NCBI RefSeq assembly: GCF_900230285.1
Contig: NZ_OCNK01000002.1
Location: forward strand, 919,272-983,271
DNA: 64,000 bases
Origin: Blastococcus haudaquaticus
Lineage (GTDB): Bacteria; Actinomycetota; Actinomycetes; Mycobacteriales; Geodermatophilaceae
Direction of reading: 5' to 3'
Of the stretch, positions 7,988-16,190 are shown piece by piece. Under the pieces are notes generated by a model. The model did not search any database and had not been told where the DNA came from. It worked only from the letters and a program-made list of their open reading frames with translations. The translations under genes and the position numbers were made by a program. The first letter of the stretch is position 1. The number at the start of each line of letters is the position of its first letter.

Positions 7988-8218
7988 ATGCGGCCCGGAC
8001 GATGCGCTGAAGCCCATCTGGGCTGCCCCTGCCGGGGCGACCAGACGATCCACGAGGAACGGTCCAAGGAGATCAGCGAGGCACGCGCGAACGGGCAGGA
8101 GTCCGTGGAGTGCCCCGAGTGCGGAGCTGCCACCAGTCCGCTGAACATCGTGAGCTGGGGGCACTGCCGGGCCTGCCGGACCGCCCAGTCACGGGAGATG
8201 TACCCCCTGCGCTGGTGA
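7988..8218 (+). CDS. Small zinc-ribbon-like protein
   Basis: A 76-aa basic protein. Cys42/Cys45 (CPEC) and Cys60/Cys63 (CRAC), 14 residues apart, are laid out as a zinc ribbon; three more Cys (6, 13, 15) lie at the N terminus. TGGGAGG occurs 14 bases before ATG 7988, slightly distant for a ribosome site. I do not recognise the family. The ordered cysteines argue that it is a real gene even though the opposite strand is also open. Confidence 0.55.
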   Translation: MRPGRCAEAHLGCPCRGDQTIHEERSKEISEARANGQESVECPECGAATSPLNIVSWGHCRACRTAQSREMYPLRW

Positions 8219-8255
8219 TCTCCCTCCGGCCGCGCGCCCGGAGGATGATCAGGGC

Positions 8256-8537
8256 ATGACCACTGCCAGCTGGAACGGGACCGTCATCGCGGAGTCCGAC
8301 GACATCGTGACCGTCGAGGGCAACGCCTACTTCCCGCGGGACGCCGTGCGCGCGGACGTGCTCCGCCCCTCGGAGACCCACAGCGTCTGCCCCTGGAAGG
8401 GCACCGCGTCCTACTTCGACCTCGAGGTCGACGGCCAGGTCAACGCCGACGCTGCCTGGTACTACCCGACGCCGAAGGACGCGGCCCAGGAGATCACCGG
8501 CCGGGTGGCGTTCTGGAAGGGCGTCGAGGTCCGCTAG
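8256..8537 (+). CDS. DUF427 domain protein
   Basis: A 93-aa protein made of a single DUF427 domain: an N-terminal strand WNGTVIAESDD, then VEGNAYFPRDAV, the conserved SVCPWKGTASYF (about 46-57) and AAWYYPTPK toward the C terminus. The family is widespread in actinobacteria; no activity is established. Its stop overlaps the stop region of the next, oppositely oriented gene by four bases. Confidence 0.9.
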   Translation: MTTASWNGTVIAESDDIVTVEGNAYFPRDAVRADVLRPSETHSVCPWKGTASYFDLEVDGQVNADAAWYYPTPKDAAQEITGRVAFWKGVEVR

Positions 8538-8944
8538 CGAGCGGGCCGCGTGCCGGCCAGTTCGCGCGCCGCCGCTGCGGCGTCGGCGTCCAGCTGGCGG
8601 GAGACCGCCTCCTGGAAGGAGTCGTAGGCGGTGTCGGGCGAGGTGCCCAGCGCGGTACCGATCTGTTCCCAGTCGGCGCCGCCGCGGAGGGCGGCGCGGA
8701 TGCCGATGAGCTGGCTGTCGTGGGCCTTGCGCGAGACCACTTCGCCCAGCGCCAGGAGCTCGAGCGCCTCGTAGGTGTCCAGCGAGGTGTCGATGGTCTT
8801 GAGGGAGCTCCAGTCGTCCTCGTCCGCGTCGTGGACGGTGTTGAGCGCGGTGTCGCCGCTGTCGCGGCGGCTGAGGAAGTCCAGGCGGGTCGCGGCCGTG
8901 GGGAGCGAGAACTCCGCTTCCAGGGTCTCGGGGGTGATGCTCAT
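8534..8944 (-). CDS. Hypothetical protein with helix-turn-helix-like segment
   Basis: A 136-aa, mainly helical acidic protein. Residues about 87-107 (GGADWEQIGTALGTSPDTAY) resemble the W-x-x-IG-x-ALG-x-S helix-turn-helix seen in many small actinobacterial proteins, and a conserved-looking leucine-rich helix (YEALELLALGEVV) precedes it. It may be a DNA-binding or protein-binding regulator; no specific family was recognised. It is convergent with the DUF427 gene. Confidence 0.6.
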   Translation of the reverse strand: MSITPETLEAEFSLPTAATRLDFLSRRDSGDTALNTVHDADEDDWSSLKTIDTSLDTYEALELLALGEVVSRKAHDSQLIGIRAALRGGADWEQIGTALGTSPDTAYDSFQEAVSRQLDADAAAAARELAGTRPAR

Positions 8945-9054
8945 GCCCAGAGACTTCCCCGCTCGGCTCGGCGCGCCAAACTCCCGCCCCGCGTGACCCT
9001 CGATACCCCGCGGTACCCCAGCGGGGCGCTACGGAGTGGACCCGGCCGCACACG

Positions 9055-9092
9055 CGGCAGGGCCCGCACCCAGTGGGGTGCGGGCCCTGCCG
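9055..9092 (-). terminator. Very strong hairpin terminator
   Basis: A perfect 17-bp GC stem (starting CGGCAGGGCCCGCACCC) with an AGTG loop, 15 bases past the stop of the minus-strand ferritin-like gene. No T-run follows. Confidence 0.8.
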
Positions 9093-9106
9093 ATGCTGCG
9101 TGGGGA

Positions 9107-10078
9107 TCAGCTGGAGACGCCCACGGCCTCCTTGGCCAGGGCGGCGAGCTGGGTCTGCGCGGCGCTGACGACGTTGGCGCGGGCCTTGTGCGCCTCCTCG
9201 TAGGCGACGATCACGCGGATGTCGTGCGGCTCCTTGAGGCCCTTGATGGCCTTCACGGCGTCACCGACCGAGAGGTTGTCGAAGTTCTTGATCGGCAGCT
9301 CGGAGGCGGCGACGTCGCCGAGCTCCTCGCGGGCGGCCTTGGCGGCCTCGGCCACGTCCTTGTTGCCCTCGCGCTTGGCGACCTGCTCGGCCTTGCGCAG
9401 CGAGGCGCTGCGACCGGCGGTCAGGGTCTCCTTGACGGCGTCGGTCAGGGCGACGGCGCGGTCGGTGACGGCGGAGAACCGGTCGGAGGTCTCCTCGCCG
9501 GCGTTCTTGACGGTGTCGACGGCGTTGTTCACCGTGTTGGCCCAGAAGCGGACCGGCGCGTTGACCGCGCGGGCCACGCCGCCGGCAACCTTCTGCACAG
9601 GGGTGGCGACGAGGGCGGCGGGGCCACCGAGGGCCTCCTCCGCCAGGACGACGGTCAGCCACTCGACGGTCGCCTGGTGGGCGGTGATGAGCTTCTCGGC
9701 GAGCTTGCGCACCTTGGTCTCCTCGGCCGACTCGGCGAGGACCTTCACGTAGGTGGCGCGGTCGAGCAGCTGGTGCTCGAGCGACAGGTCGGTCAGCAGG
9801 GCCTCCTCGAGGGGGGCGGCCTGCTCGAAGGTGGCCTTGAGGACGGCGCCGAGGCGGCCGAGCGCGGGGGTGACGACGTCCGGCACGCCACCGAGCGACC
9901 GCAGGGCCTCGGTGATCTCGATCGTGCGAGCTGCGGCGTTGTCGGCGTTCTGCGTGAGCTCGCGGCGGACGGCGTCGGTCCGGGCCTGCGAGATACGGGT
10001 ACGCGCGACCTGCTCCTCGGTCTTCGTGAGGAGGACGAGGGCGCGAAGCTGGTTGACGATCTTGTTGTTGTCGGTCAT
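9107..10078 (-). CDS. Ferritin-like domain protein
   Basis: A 323-aa almost entirely helical soluble protein. The first 160 residues have a four-helix-bundle pattern with regularly placed Glu and His (TEEQVARTRISQAR, ARTIEITEALRSLGG, SLEHQLLDRATY, AHQATVEWLTVVLAEEA), similar to actinobacterial ferritin-like proteins. The second half is a long amphipathic helical region, possibly coiled coil. ATG 10078 follows AAGGAG at ideal spacing. Metal binding is inferred from the fold only, and no peroxidase or iron function should be assumed. It is monocistronic, bounded downstream by a strong terminator. Confidence 0.65.
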   Translation of the reverse strand: MTDNNKIVNQLRALVLLTKTEEQVARTRISQARTDAVRRELTQNADNAAARTIEITEALRSLGGVPDVVTPALGRLGAVLKATFEQAAPLEEALLTDLSLEHQLLDRATYVKVLAESAEETKVRKLAEKLITAHQATVEWLTVVLAEEALGGPAALVATPVQKVAGGVARAVNAPVRFWANTVNNAVDTVKNAGEETSDRFSAVTDRAVALTDAVKETLTAGRSASLRKAEQVAKREGNKDVAEAAKAAREELGDVAASELPIKNFDNLSVGDAVKAIKGLKEPHDIRVIVAYEEAHKARANVVSAAQTQLAALAKEAVGVSS

Positions 10079-10170
10079 GACTCCTTCATGCCCCACCGAT
10101 GGCGGGTGCTAACTACAGCAAGCGCATTGCTAGCAGTGAGGCTCGTCACGAGCCCCCGTCCGTCGGCGCC

Positions 10171-10926
10171 TCAGCCGATGCGCGCCAGCCCCGCCCGCTT
10201 CTCCAGCCAGACCATGCCGGAGTTCAGCAGCAGACCGACGACGCCCATGACCACGACGATCCCGAAGACGTCCGCGGAGCGGTATCGGCTTCGCGCCTCG
10301 ATCACCAGCGAGCCGAGTCCTCCGTTGCCCGTCATCATCTCCGCCACCAGGGCGACCACGAGCGCGATCGCCAGGCTGATGCGCACGCCGGTGACGATGC
10401 CGGGCAGCGCGGCGGGCAGCCGAACCTTGAGGGTCGCCGCCACGGGCCCGAGCCGGTGCACGCGCGCCACGTCGACGAGCGTCCGCTCGATGCCTCGCAC
10501 CCCGTGCACGGCGCCGAGCAGGATCGGCCACACGGCGGCGAACATGATGGCCACGAGAGCGAGCGTGTGGCCGATACCCACCAGGATCATGAGCGCTGGG
10601 ATGACCGTGACCGTGGGCATCGCGCGGAAGAACTCCAGGCTGGGCCGCGTGACCTCGTCGGCGATGCGCGAGGCACCGATGAGCATGCCCACCGGGACCG
10701 CGACCACGATGGCCAGCAGCAGTCCGAGGAGGGCGCGGACCGTGGTCTCCCCCGTCGCCTCCAGCAGCCCCCCGTCCTGCAGCATGTCGTAGCCGGCCTC
10801 GGCGATCCGGCTGGGCGCGGGCACGAACACCGGGTTGACCCAGCCGGCTTGTGCTGCGAGCTCCCACAGGCCCAGCAGCGCCAGCGGGACGGCGAGCGCC
10901 TGGCCGATCCGCAGCACCCTCGTCAT
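10171..10926 (-). CDS. ABC transporter permease (SsuC/TauC type)
   Basis: A 251-aa inner-membrane permease of the nitrate/sulfonate/taurine importer class, with about six membrane helices. The EAA loop that contacts the ATPase is visible as ARVHRLGPVAATLKVRLPAA (about 160-180). The ATG start overlaps the stop of the other permease gene by four bases. It is the last gene of a four-gene importer operon (binding protein, ATPase, two permeases), where the two permeases presumably form a heterodimer. Given the neighbouring aromatic pathway and shared operator, an aromatic acid or related compound is the likeliest cargo. Confidence 0.87.
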   Translation of the reverse strand: MTRVLRIGQALAVPLALLGLWELAAQAGWVNPVFVPAPSRIAEAGYDMLQDGGLLEATGETTVRALLGLLLAIVVAVPVGMLIGASRIADEVTRPSLEFFRAMPTVTVIPALMILVGIGHTLALVAIMFAAVWPILLGAVHGVRGIERTLVDVARVHRLGPVAATLKVRLPAALPGIVTGVRISLAIALVVALVAEMMTGNGGLGSLVIEARSRYRSADVFGIVVVMGVVGLLLNSGMVWLEKRAGLARIG

Positions 10927-11690
10927 CGGGATGCCGCCGGCAGCGCGCCGCGTTGCGGGAGGGCGCGCTGGGCGAGGTTGATCAGGGTGTTCACGACGAC
11001 CCCCAGGAGACCGATCCAGACGATGTAGGCGTACATCGACGGCAGTTGCAGCGCGTCACCCGCGAACCGGACCTCGTGACCGAGGCCGGCGGGCACAGCG
11101 AGCATCTCGACGGCGATGACCAGGATCAGCGCCAGCGCGGCACCGACCCGCAGACCGACGACCGTGGCGGGTATCGCGCCCGGCACGAAGATCTTCGTCA
11201 GCCTCGCCAGCGGGCTCAGCCGCGCGATCCGGGTCAGGTCGTCGTAGCGGGTCCGCAGGGACTCCGACGCGGCCGCCACGTTGAGCAGCACCGGCCAGAC
11301 GGCGGCGAAGACGGCCACCGTCACCTCGCTGCCCGCACCGAACCCCATGACCAGCAGGACCACGGGGATCAACGCCACCGGCGGGATGAACCGCAGGCTG
11401 TTGATGGACGAGCCCAGCAGCCGCCCCATCGTGGGCGACATCCCGACGACGGCCCCGATCACCACTCCCAGCACCGCGGCGATCGCCGTGGCGACGAGCG
11501 TGATCAGTAGGGTGTGGGCGGTCGCCGACCAGAGCCGGTCGGAGGTGAGCTCGCCACCGAGAGCCGTCGCGACGTCGGCTGGCGCCGGGACGCCGGCCAC
11601 GCTGCCCGACGCCGCGGCCAGCGCCCAGCCGAGCACCAGGACCGCGACGCCGCCGAGGCCCAGGACGACGGCCCTGACCCGTGACCTCAC
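10923..11690 (-). CDS. ABC transporter permease (SsuC/TauC type)
   Basis: A 255-aa permease, paralogous to the adjacent one. It has an N-terminal membrane helix, a region around SLRFIPPVALIPVVLLVMG, and an EAA loop (LTRIARLSPLARLTKIFVPG). GTG 11690 begins 17 bases after the ATPase stop. Two different permeases in one importer imply a heterodimeric channel. Cargo as for the whole operon: not determined, probably an aromatic acid. Confidence 0.86.
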   Translation of the reverse strand: MRSRVRAVVLGLGGVAVLVLGWALAAASGSVAGVPAPADVATALGGELTSDRLWSATAHTLLITLVATAIAAVLGVVIGAVVGMSPTMGRLLGSSINSLRFIPPVALIPVVLLVMGFGAGSEVTVAVFAAVWPVLLNVAAASESLRTRYDDLTRIARLSPLARLTKIFVPGAIPATVVGLRVGAALALILVIAVEMLAVPAGLGHEVRFAGDALQLPSMYAYIVWIGLLGVVVNTLINLAQRALPQRGALPAASR

Positions 11691-11706
11691 GTCGTGCCCC
11701 TCGCCA

Positions 11707-12561
11707 TCACAGCGACCGGATCGTCTCGAACAGCTCGAAGCGCAGCCGCACGAACTCGTCCTGGGCCCGGGAGCGCCCCTGGTCCCGAGGCCGCTCCAGC
11801 GCCACCGGCACCTCTCGGACGACGTTCGCCGGATTGCGTCGCAGCACCACCACCCGATCGGCCAGGTAGATCGCCTCGTCGAGATCGTGGGTCACGAACA
11901 GGACGGTCGGGGCCAGCTCGTGCCACACCTCCAGCAGGCCGTCCTCCAGGGCGAAGCGGGTCAGCGCGTCCAGGGCAGCGAACGGCTCGTCCATGAGCAG
12001 GATTGACGGCCGGGCCACCAGCGCCCGGGCGATCTGCAGCCGTTGCTGCATCCCGCCCGACATCTGGCCCGGGTACAGCCGCTCGACATCGGGCAGGTGC
12101 ACCCGACGCAGCACGTCCTGGACCATCGGTCCGCGCAGCCGACGCGGGACGCCGGCCGCCTCCAGCCCGAACTCGACGTTCTTGGCCGCCGTCCGCCACG
12201 GGAGCAGCGCCCGGGCGTGGTCCTGGAACACGAAACCCAGATCCTCCGGAGGCCCGTTCACCACCGTCCCGTCGACCCTGATCTCGCCGGCGTCGGGCCG
12301 GAGCAGCCCGGCCAGCAGCCGCAGCAGGGTCGTCTTGCCACAGCCGGAGGGGCCCACGACGCAGACGAACTCACCCGGACGGACCGAGAAGCTGAGGTCC
12401 TCGATCACCGGCCGACCTCCGGCCGCGCCGGGGTAGGCGTACGTCAGGCCGGTGACCTCGATGGCGCCCCGGGCACCAGGGGCCGTCGCCCCCGGTGCTC
12501 CGGTCCCCGGTCGCCCGTCCGCGGGAGCGGACGCCGATCGGGATCCGACAGCGGCGCTCAC
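11707..12561 (-). CDS. ABC transporter ATP-binding protein (SsuB/TauB type)
   Basis: A 284-aa ATPase with a full set of motifs: Walker [11 protein letters not shown]-loop [12 protein letters not shown], signature MSGGMQQR, Walker B ILLMDEPF and H-loop FVTHDLDEA. The start is GTG 12561, which overlaps the stop of the binding-protein gene as GTGA; the first 35 residues are a poorly conserved Pro/Gly/Ala linker. It energises the import system made with the two permeases downstream. Confidence 0.92.
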   Translation of the reverse strand: MSAAVGSRSASAPADGRPGTGAPGATAPGARGAIEVTGLTYAYPGAAGGRPVIEDLSFSVRPGEFVCVVGPSGCGKTTLLRLLAGLLRPDAGEIRVDGTVVNGPPEDLGFVFQDHARALLPWRTAAKNVEFGLEAAGVPRRLRGPMVQDVLRRVHLPDVERLYPGQMSGGMQQRLQIARALVARPSILLMDEPFAALDALTRFALEDGLLEVWHELAPTVLFVTHDLDEAIYLADRVVVLRRNPANVVREVPVALERPRDQGRSRAQDEFVRLRFELFETIRSL

Positions 12562-13553
12562 GGCTGCAGCAGGACGCCGGGCTGGACGTCGTCCTCGATC
12601 AGACCTTGCGCGCTCATGGCGTCGATCCAGAGCTGCAGCTGGTCCTCGCTGATCGCGGCGCTGAGGTTCGTCGGCGGGGTGCGCTGGGCGATCGCCGGGT
12701 CCAGGCCCGTGTGCGCCGCGATGATCTCGACGGTGCGCTCCGGGTTCGCGGTCACGAACTCTGCCGCCTGCTCGAGGGAGGTGCGGAGCTTCTCGACGAT
12801 GTCGCCGTTGGCCTCCACCCACGCCGTCGTGCCCGACAGGAAGGTGATGAGGACGTCGTCACCGAACTCGCTGAGGTCGACCACCGGCTGGTGACCGGCG
12901 GCGCGGGCGGGTCCGACGAGGTTGATGGACGTGGCGACGGCGTCGACGAGTCCGGAGTTCAGCGCCTCGATCATCTGCGGGAAGGGCACCTCGACCCACT
13001 CGACGTCCCCGGTGTCGATGCCGTCCTCCTCCATGAGCGCCGTCGTGCTGATCTCGAAGGAGCCACCTCGGCTCGGCGTGCCGATGCGCGCGCCGGCCAG
13101 CCCGTCGATGGAGGTGATCCCGCTGGCCTTCGACGCGACGACGAACAACCGCGGGTTCTCCGGCGTGTTGTACGACATCCCGGCCACGGCAGTCAGGTCC
13201 AACTCCGAGGAGACGGCCTGGAGGAAGTCGGGAGCGGTCTGGGTGCCCAGCTGCACCTCCCCGTTGGTCAGTGCGACCGGCGCCAGCCCCGCGGCGATGT
13301 TCTGCAGCTCGACCTCGAGCCCGTTGGCCTCGAAGATGCCTTCGTCCTGCGCGACCCACAGCGCGAGGTCCTCGCTGGAGCCCGTCTCCGAGATCCGGAC
13401 GACGCCGGTGTGCGGCGCGGTCTGCGCCTCCCCCTCGGAGTCGCCGGAGTCTCCACCTCCGCACGCGGCGACGGCGCTCATGCTCACTGCGAGGAAGAGG
13501 GCCAGCAGCCCCTTCCTGGACCGGGCCTGCGTCGGACGACGACCGATCACCAT
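12558..13553 (-). CDS. Substrate-binding lipoprotein (SsuA/THI5-like)
   Basis: A 331-aa extracellular binding protein. A basic N terminus and hydrophobic core end in the lipobox MSAVAAC, with Cys31 as the lipidation site. The mature part is of the SsuA/NMT1 class (IAAGLAPVALTNGEVQLG, then SGLVDAVATSINLVGPA). ATG 13553 is preceded by GAAGGTGG. It heads the importer operon and has an IclR-type operator about 160 bases upstream, which ties it to the aromatic catabolic genes. Ligand not identified. Confidence 0.88.
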   Translation of the reverse strand: MVIGRRPTQARSRKGLLALFLAVSMSAVAACGGGDSGDSEGEAQTAPHTGVVRISETGSSEDLALWVAQDEGIFEANGLEVELQNIAAGLAPVALTNGEVQLGTQTAPDFLQAVSSELDLTAVAGMSYNTPENPRLFVVASKASGITSIDGLAGARIGTPSRGGSFEISTTALMEEDGIDTGDVEWVEVPFPQMIEALNSGLVDAVATSINLVGPARAAGHQPVVDLSEFGDDVLITFLSGTTAWVEANGDIVEKLRTSLEQAAEFVTANPERTVEIIAAHTGLDPAIAQRTPPTNLSAAISEDQLQLWIDAMSAQGLIEDDVQPGVLLQP

Positions 13554-13710
13554 GTCGCTAGCCACCTTCTTCCACTCCACGTTGACGTTCGGGCTGATAC
13601 GGACTGCGGCGGATTCGTCCGGCACCCGACCTTCTCGGCCGGTCCGGCGTTCGCGGCGCCGCTGTGACGCGGACAACTGTCTTGGTCGGGCACTATGACG
13701 ACAATCACCG

Positions 13711-13729
13711 ATCCGCCATGCGGAACGCG
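13711..13729. promoter_or_regulatory. Putative IclR operator upstream of the importer
   Basis: ATCCGCCATGCGGAACGCG contains the palindrome TCCGC-CAT-GCGGA. It lies in the 210-bp spacer between the frameshifted aldolase gene and the binding-protein gene. It matches the sites at 23464 (17 of 19) and 17928 (16 of 19). Confidence 0.7.
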
Positions 13730-13763
13730 TTGGGCGGGAACACGGCCGCGGGACCGGGCGCCA

Positions 13764-14458
13764 TCAGGACAGGGACCGCACGAGGTAGTCCCAGCCGAGA
13801 CCGAGCTGGCGGTCACCGTAGACGCGCCCCCGCTTCTCCTCGGCCTCCTCGTCGGAGGAGGCGCGAAGGGCGCCGGCGCCGACGGCAGCCGCCGCGACCA
13901 GCTGCATGCGGCAGGCCTTCTCCATCAGCACGGCGCCGAAGACCGCCCTGCGGACGTCGCTCTCGGCGACGACGATGCCGTGGTTGACCAGGTGAGCGCG
14001 TTCCGCTCCCCCAGCGCAGCGGCGACCGATCGCCCCAGTTCGCCGGTCCGGATGAGGTCACCGGTCTCGGTGTAGCGGGGCACGTCCGGCGGGGTGAAGA
14101 AGGTGCCCTCGTGACCCAGCGGCTGCAGCGGCAGCCCGGTCGCCGCGAGGGTCACGGCGGATTCGGGATGGCTGTGCACGACGGCGCCGACGTCGGCTCG
14201 GGCCCGCATCACCTCGGTGTGGATGTGGTGCTCGAGGTGGACCGGACCGTCGCCCTCGAGGAGCTCCCCGTCCCAGGAGAGGAGGTGGACGTCGTCGGGT
14301 ACCAGCTCGTCGAAGCCGACACCGGCCCGCTTGAGCCAGAGCCCGCGACCGGCGTCGTCCCGCACGGAGAGATGCCCCCACACCATGTCCGCATGGCCGT
14401 GCGCGGCGAGGATCCGGCAGCCGACCGCGACGGCCTCCCGGGGGTCGGCACGCGTCAC
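13764..14458 (-). pseudogene. Class II aldolase/adducin-family decarboxylase, frameshifted
   Basis: Two frames together encode a 231-aa class II aldolase-family protein. The first frame holds Glu76 (VHLEHHIHTE) and the metal ligands His95 and His97 (VVHSHPES). After residue 155 the homology leaves this frame at 13992-13993, where one base is missing, and continues in another as LVNHGIVVAESDVRR to a TGA at 13764. Read literally, the product is 177 aa and lacks the third metal histidine. The family includes 3,4-dihydroxyphthalate decarboxylase and CmtD (HCOMODA decarboxylase), which fits a step between ring cleavage and hydrolysis here. The GTG start overlaps the hydrolase stop. A recent mutation and an assembly error are both possible. 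Confidence 0.85.
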
Positions 14459-15333
14459 CGGGCGCTCCCGGTCAGGAAGTCACCCACGATCCGGTTGAAC
14501 TCCTCCGGCTGCTCGAACATGAGCCAGTGCCCGGCGCCGGTGATGAGCTCGAAGTGGCCATTGGGCAGGATCTCGCTGGCCCGGCGGCCGACCTCGGCAG
14601 GCGTCGTCGGGTTCTTGTCGCTCCACAGCACGAGCGTCTCGTGCGGGATGGCGGCCAGGTCGGCCTCGGTGAGCAGGTACGCCCGGTTCTCCGGGCTGGG
14701 CTGCTCGGCGACGAGCTTGGGCATCACCCGTCGGCTGTCGGGCAGCGTGTAGATGCGGTAGCGCGCCTCGACCAGCTCGTCGGTGACCGACGCGGGGTCG
14801 GCCATCAGCCACTCGAGCCGTGTACGGACGCTCTCGCGGGTGGGCGCCTCGACCGCCTTGCGGGTGACGTCCTGCACCTTCGCGTGGACGGCCTGGCTCT
14901 CCTCCTTGCGCGCCTCGTCGTCCAGCAGGATTCCGGCTCCCGTCACGTGCGCGATGCGGCCGATCCGGTCGGGGTGCTTCAGCGCGGTGTAGAGGCCGAT
15001 CCAGCCGCCCAGGGACTGCCCGACGATGTGCGCCCGCTCGGCACCGATCGCGTCCATGAAGCGCAACAGGTGCTCGGTGAACACGGGCGCGTGGTACGTC
15101 ACGTCCTCCGGTTTGGCCGTCCAGCCGTGCCCCAGCGTGTCGATCGCGTGCACCCGGAGGCCGCGCTCGGCCAGCGGGACGACGTTGCGCACGAACCCCT
15201 CGACGTGACCGGTCAGCCCACCGATGCAGATGACGTGATCACCGGAGTCCCCCGCCTCCAGGGACCGGGTACGCCAACCGCCGGCGTCGTGGAATCGGAG
15301 CTCGGCACCCAACGTGTCGGTCCAGAAAGTCAT
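14455..15333 (-). CDS. Alpha/beta hydrolase, meta-cleavage product hydrolase type
   Basis: A 292-aa C-C bond hydrolase candidate. Nucleophile elbow GQSLGGW (Ser107), catalytic His269 in GAGHWLMFEQP, and an acidic candidate Asp239 in LVLWSDKNPTTP. The lid domain lies between about 135 and 215. Such enzymes (BphD, MhpC, CmtE) split the vinylogous diketone from extradiol cleavage into 2-hydroxypenta-2,4-dienoate and an acid. It is coupled by ATGA and GTGA overlaps to its paralogue upstream and to the aldolase-family gene downstream. Of the two hydrolases it is the one with an intact catalytic set. Confidence 0.85.
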   Translation of the reverse strand: MTFWTDTLGAELRFHDAGGWRTRSLEAGDSGDHVICIGGLTGHVEGFVRNVVPLAERGLRVHAIDTLGHGWTAKPEDVTYHAPVFTEHLLRFMDAIGAERAHIVGQSLGGWIGLYTALKHPDRIGRIAHVTGAGILLDDEARKEESQAVHAKVQDVTRKAVEAPTRESVRTRLEWLMADPASVTDELVEARYRIYTLPDSRRVMPKLVAEQPSPENRAYLLTEADLAAIPHETLVLWSDKNPTTPAEVGRRASEILPNGHFELITGAGHWLMFEQPEEFNRIVGDFLTGSAR

Positions 15334-16190
15334 GGCAGGTCCTCCTGAAGGAAGTACTCGACCGCCGCGGTGACGTCGAGGGGGTTCTCGTAGTGCGGCC
15401 ACTGCTTGGCGCCGGGGACGGTCACGACCCGGGCGTCGGGCAACGACGCCGCCAGCCGGTCGAGGACGGCACCCGGCAGGTGGCCGTGCTCGCCGCGGAC
15501 GAACAAGGTGGGCGTCCGGTGGGCGCGCCACCAGTCGGGGGTCAGCAGCCAGCTCCCGTTGTCCGCGGCCCGGACCGCGCTGTGCACGTCCGCGGCCCCC
15601 GGCGGCTCGTACAGGCGTCGGCGCAGCTCGACCATCTCCTCGTCCACGGCGGCCGGGTCCTGCAGGAGCTGGCGCAGGCGCAGGCGGACGTTGTCGGCCG
15701 TGACGGCGGTGAACGCCCGTCCGCCGCGTTCGTAGGCGGCTGCCACCCTCGGGTCCGCCAGCCGCTCGGCCTCGCTCTGCAACCCCGCCGGCTCGACCAG
15801 CACGAGGCGGCGCACCGTGCCCGGACGGCGGCGGGTGAGCCACGCGGCCACCCAGCCGCCGAGGGACTGGCCGACGACGTCCAGGTCGCTCTCGCCGGTC
15901 TCGGCGAGCAGGGCGTCCACGAGGTGCTCGGTGTGCTCGAGCAGCTCCCCGACGTCGTACCGGCTGCCGGCCCGCTCCGTGAGCCCGTGGCCCAGCAGGT
16001 CGGCGGCCACCACCTGCCGCCCGTCGGCCCAGCCCGCGTGGTTGCGGGTCCAGGTCTCCAGGTGACCACCCCGGCCGTGCAGCAGGAGGAGCAGCGGCCC
16101 CGAACTGCCCGTCCGCAGGATCCGGGTCCGGACGCCACCGACGTCCACGAACCGGATCTCGCTCCCCAGGGCGTCGGTCCACAGGCTCAC
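15330..16190 (-). CDS. Alpha/beta hydrolase paralogue with altered catalytic His
   Basis: A 286-aa alpha/beta hydrolase related to the next gene (shared opening WTDxLGxExRF). Ser109 is present in GQSLGGW and the oxyanion loop HGRGGH is intact. However, where the family has G-H-W-P-x-x-E, this protein has K-Q-W-P-H-Y-E: Gln263 takes the histidine position and a His appears three residues later. The strand that usually carries the Asp reads RGEHGHLPG. It may use a shifted triad, do a different reaction, or be inactive. GTG 16190 overlaps the dienelactone hydrolase stop (GTGA). Confidence 0.82.
   Translation of the reverse strand: MSLWTDALGSEIRFVDVGGVRTRILRTGSSGPLLLLLHGRGGHLETWTRNHAGWADGRQVVAADLLGHGLTERAGSRYDVGELLEHTEHLVDALLAETGESDLDVVGQSLGGWVAAWLTRRRPGTVRRLVLVEPAGLQSEAERLADPRVAAAYERGGRAFTAVTADNVRLRLRQLLQDPAAVDEEMVELRRRLYEPPGAADVHSAVRAADNGSWLLTPDWWRAHRTPTLFVRGEHGHLPGAVLDRLAASLPDARVVTVPGAKQWPHYENPLDVTAAVEYFLQEDLP

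Noticed and set aside
10079..10170. AGCAAGCGCATTGCT near 10117 as terminator of the ABC importer operon
   Set aside because: Only a five-base stem, much weaker than other terminators of this window; left unannotated.
13925..14458. The 177-aa literal reading of the class II aldolase gene as a complete protein
   Set aside because: The last 22 residues lose all similarity exactly where the missing homologous segment starts in another frame, so it is better described as a frameshifted 231-aa gene.
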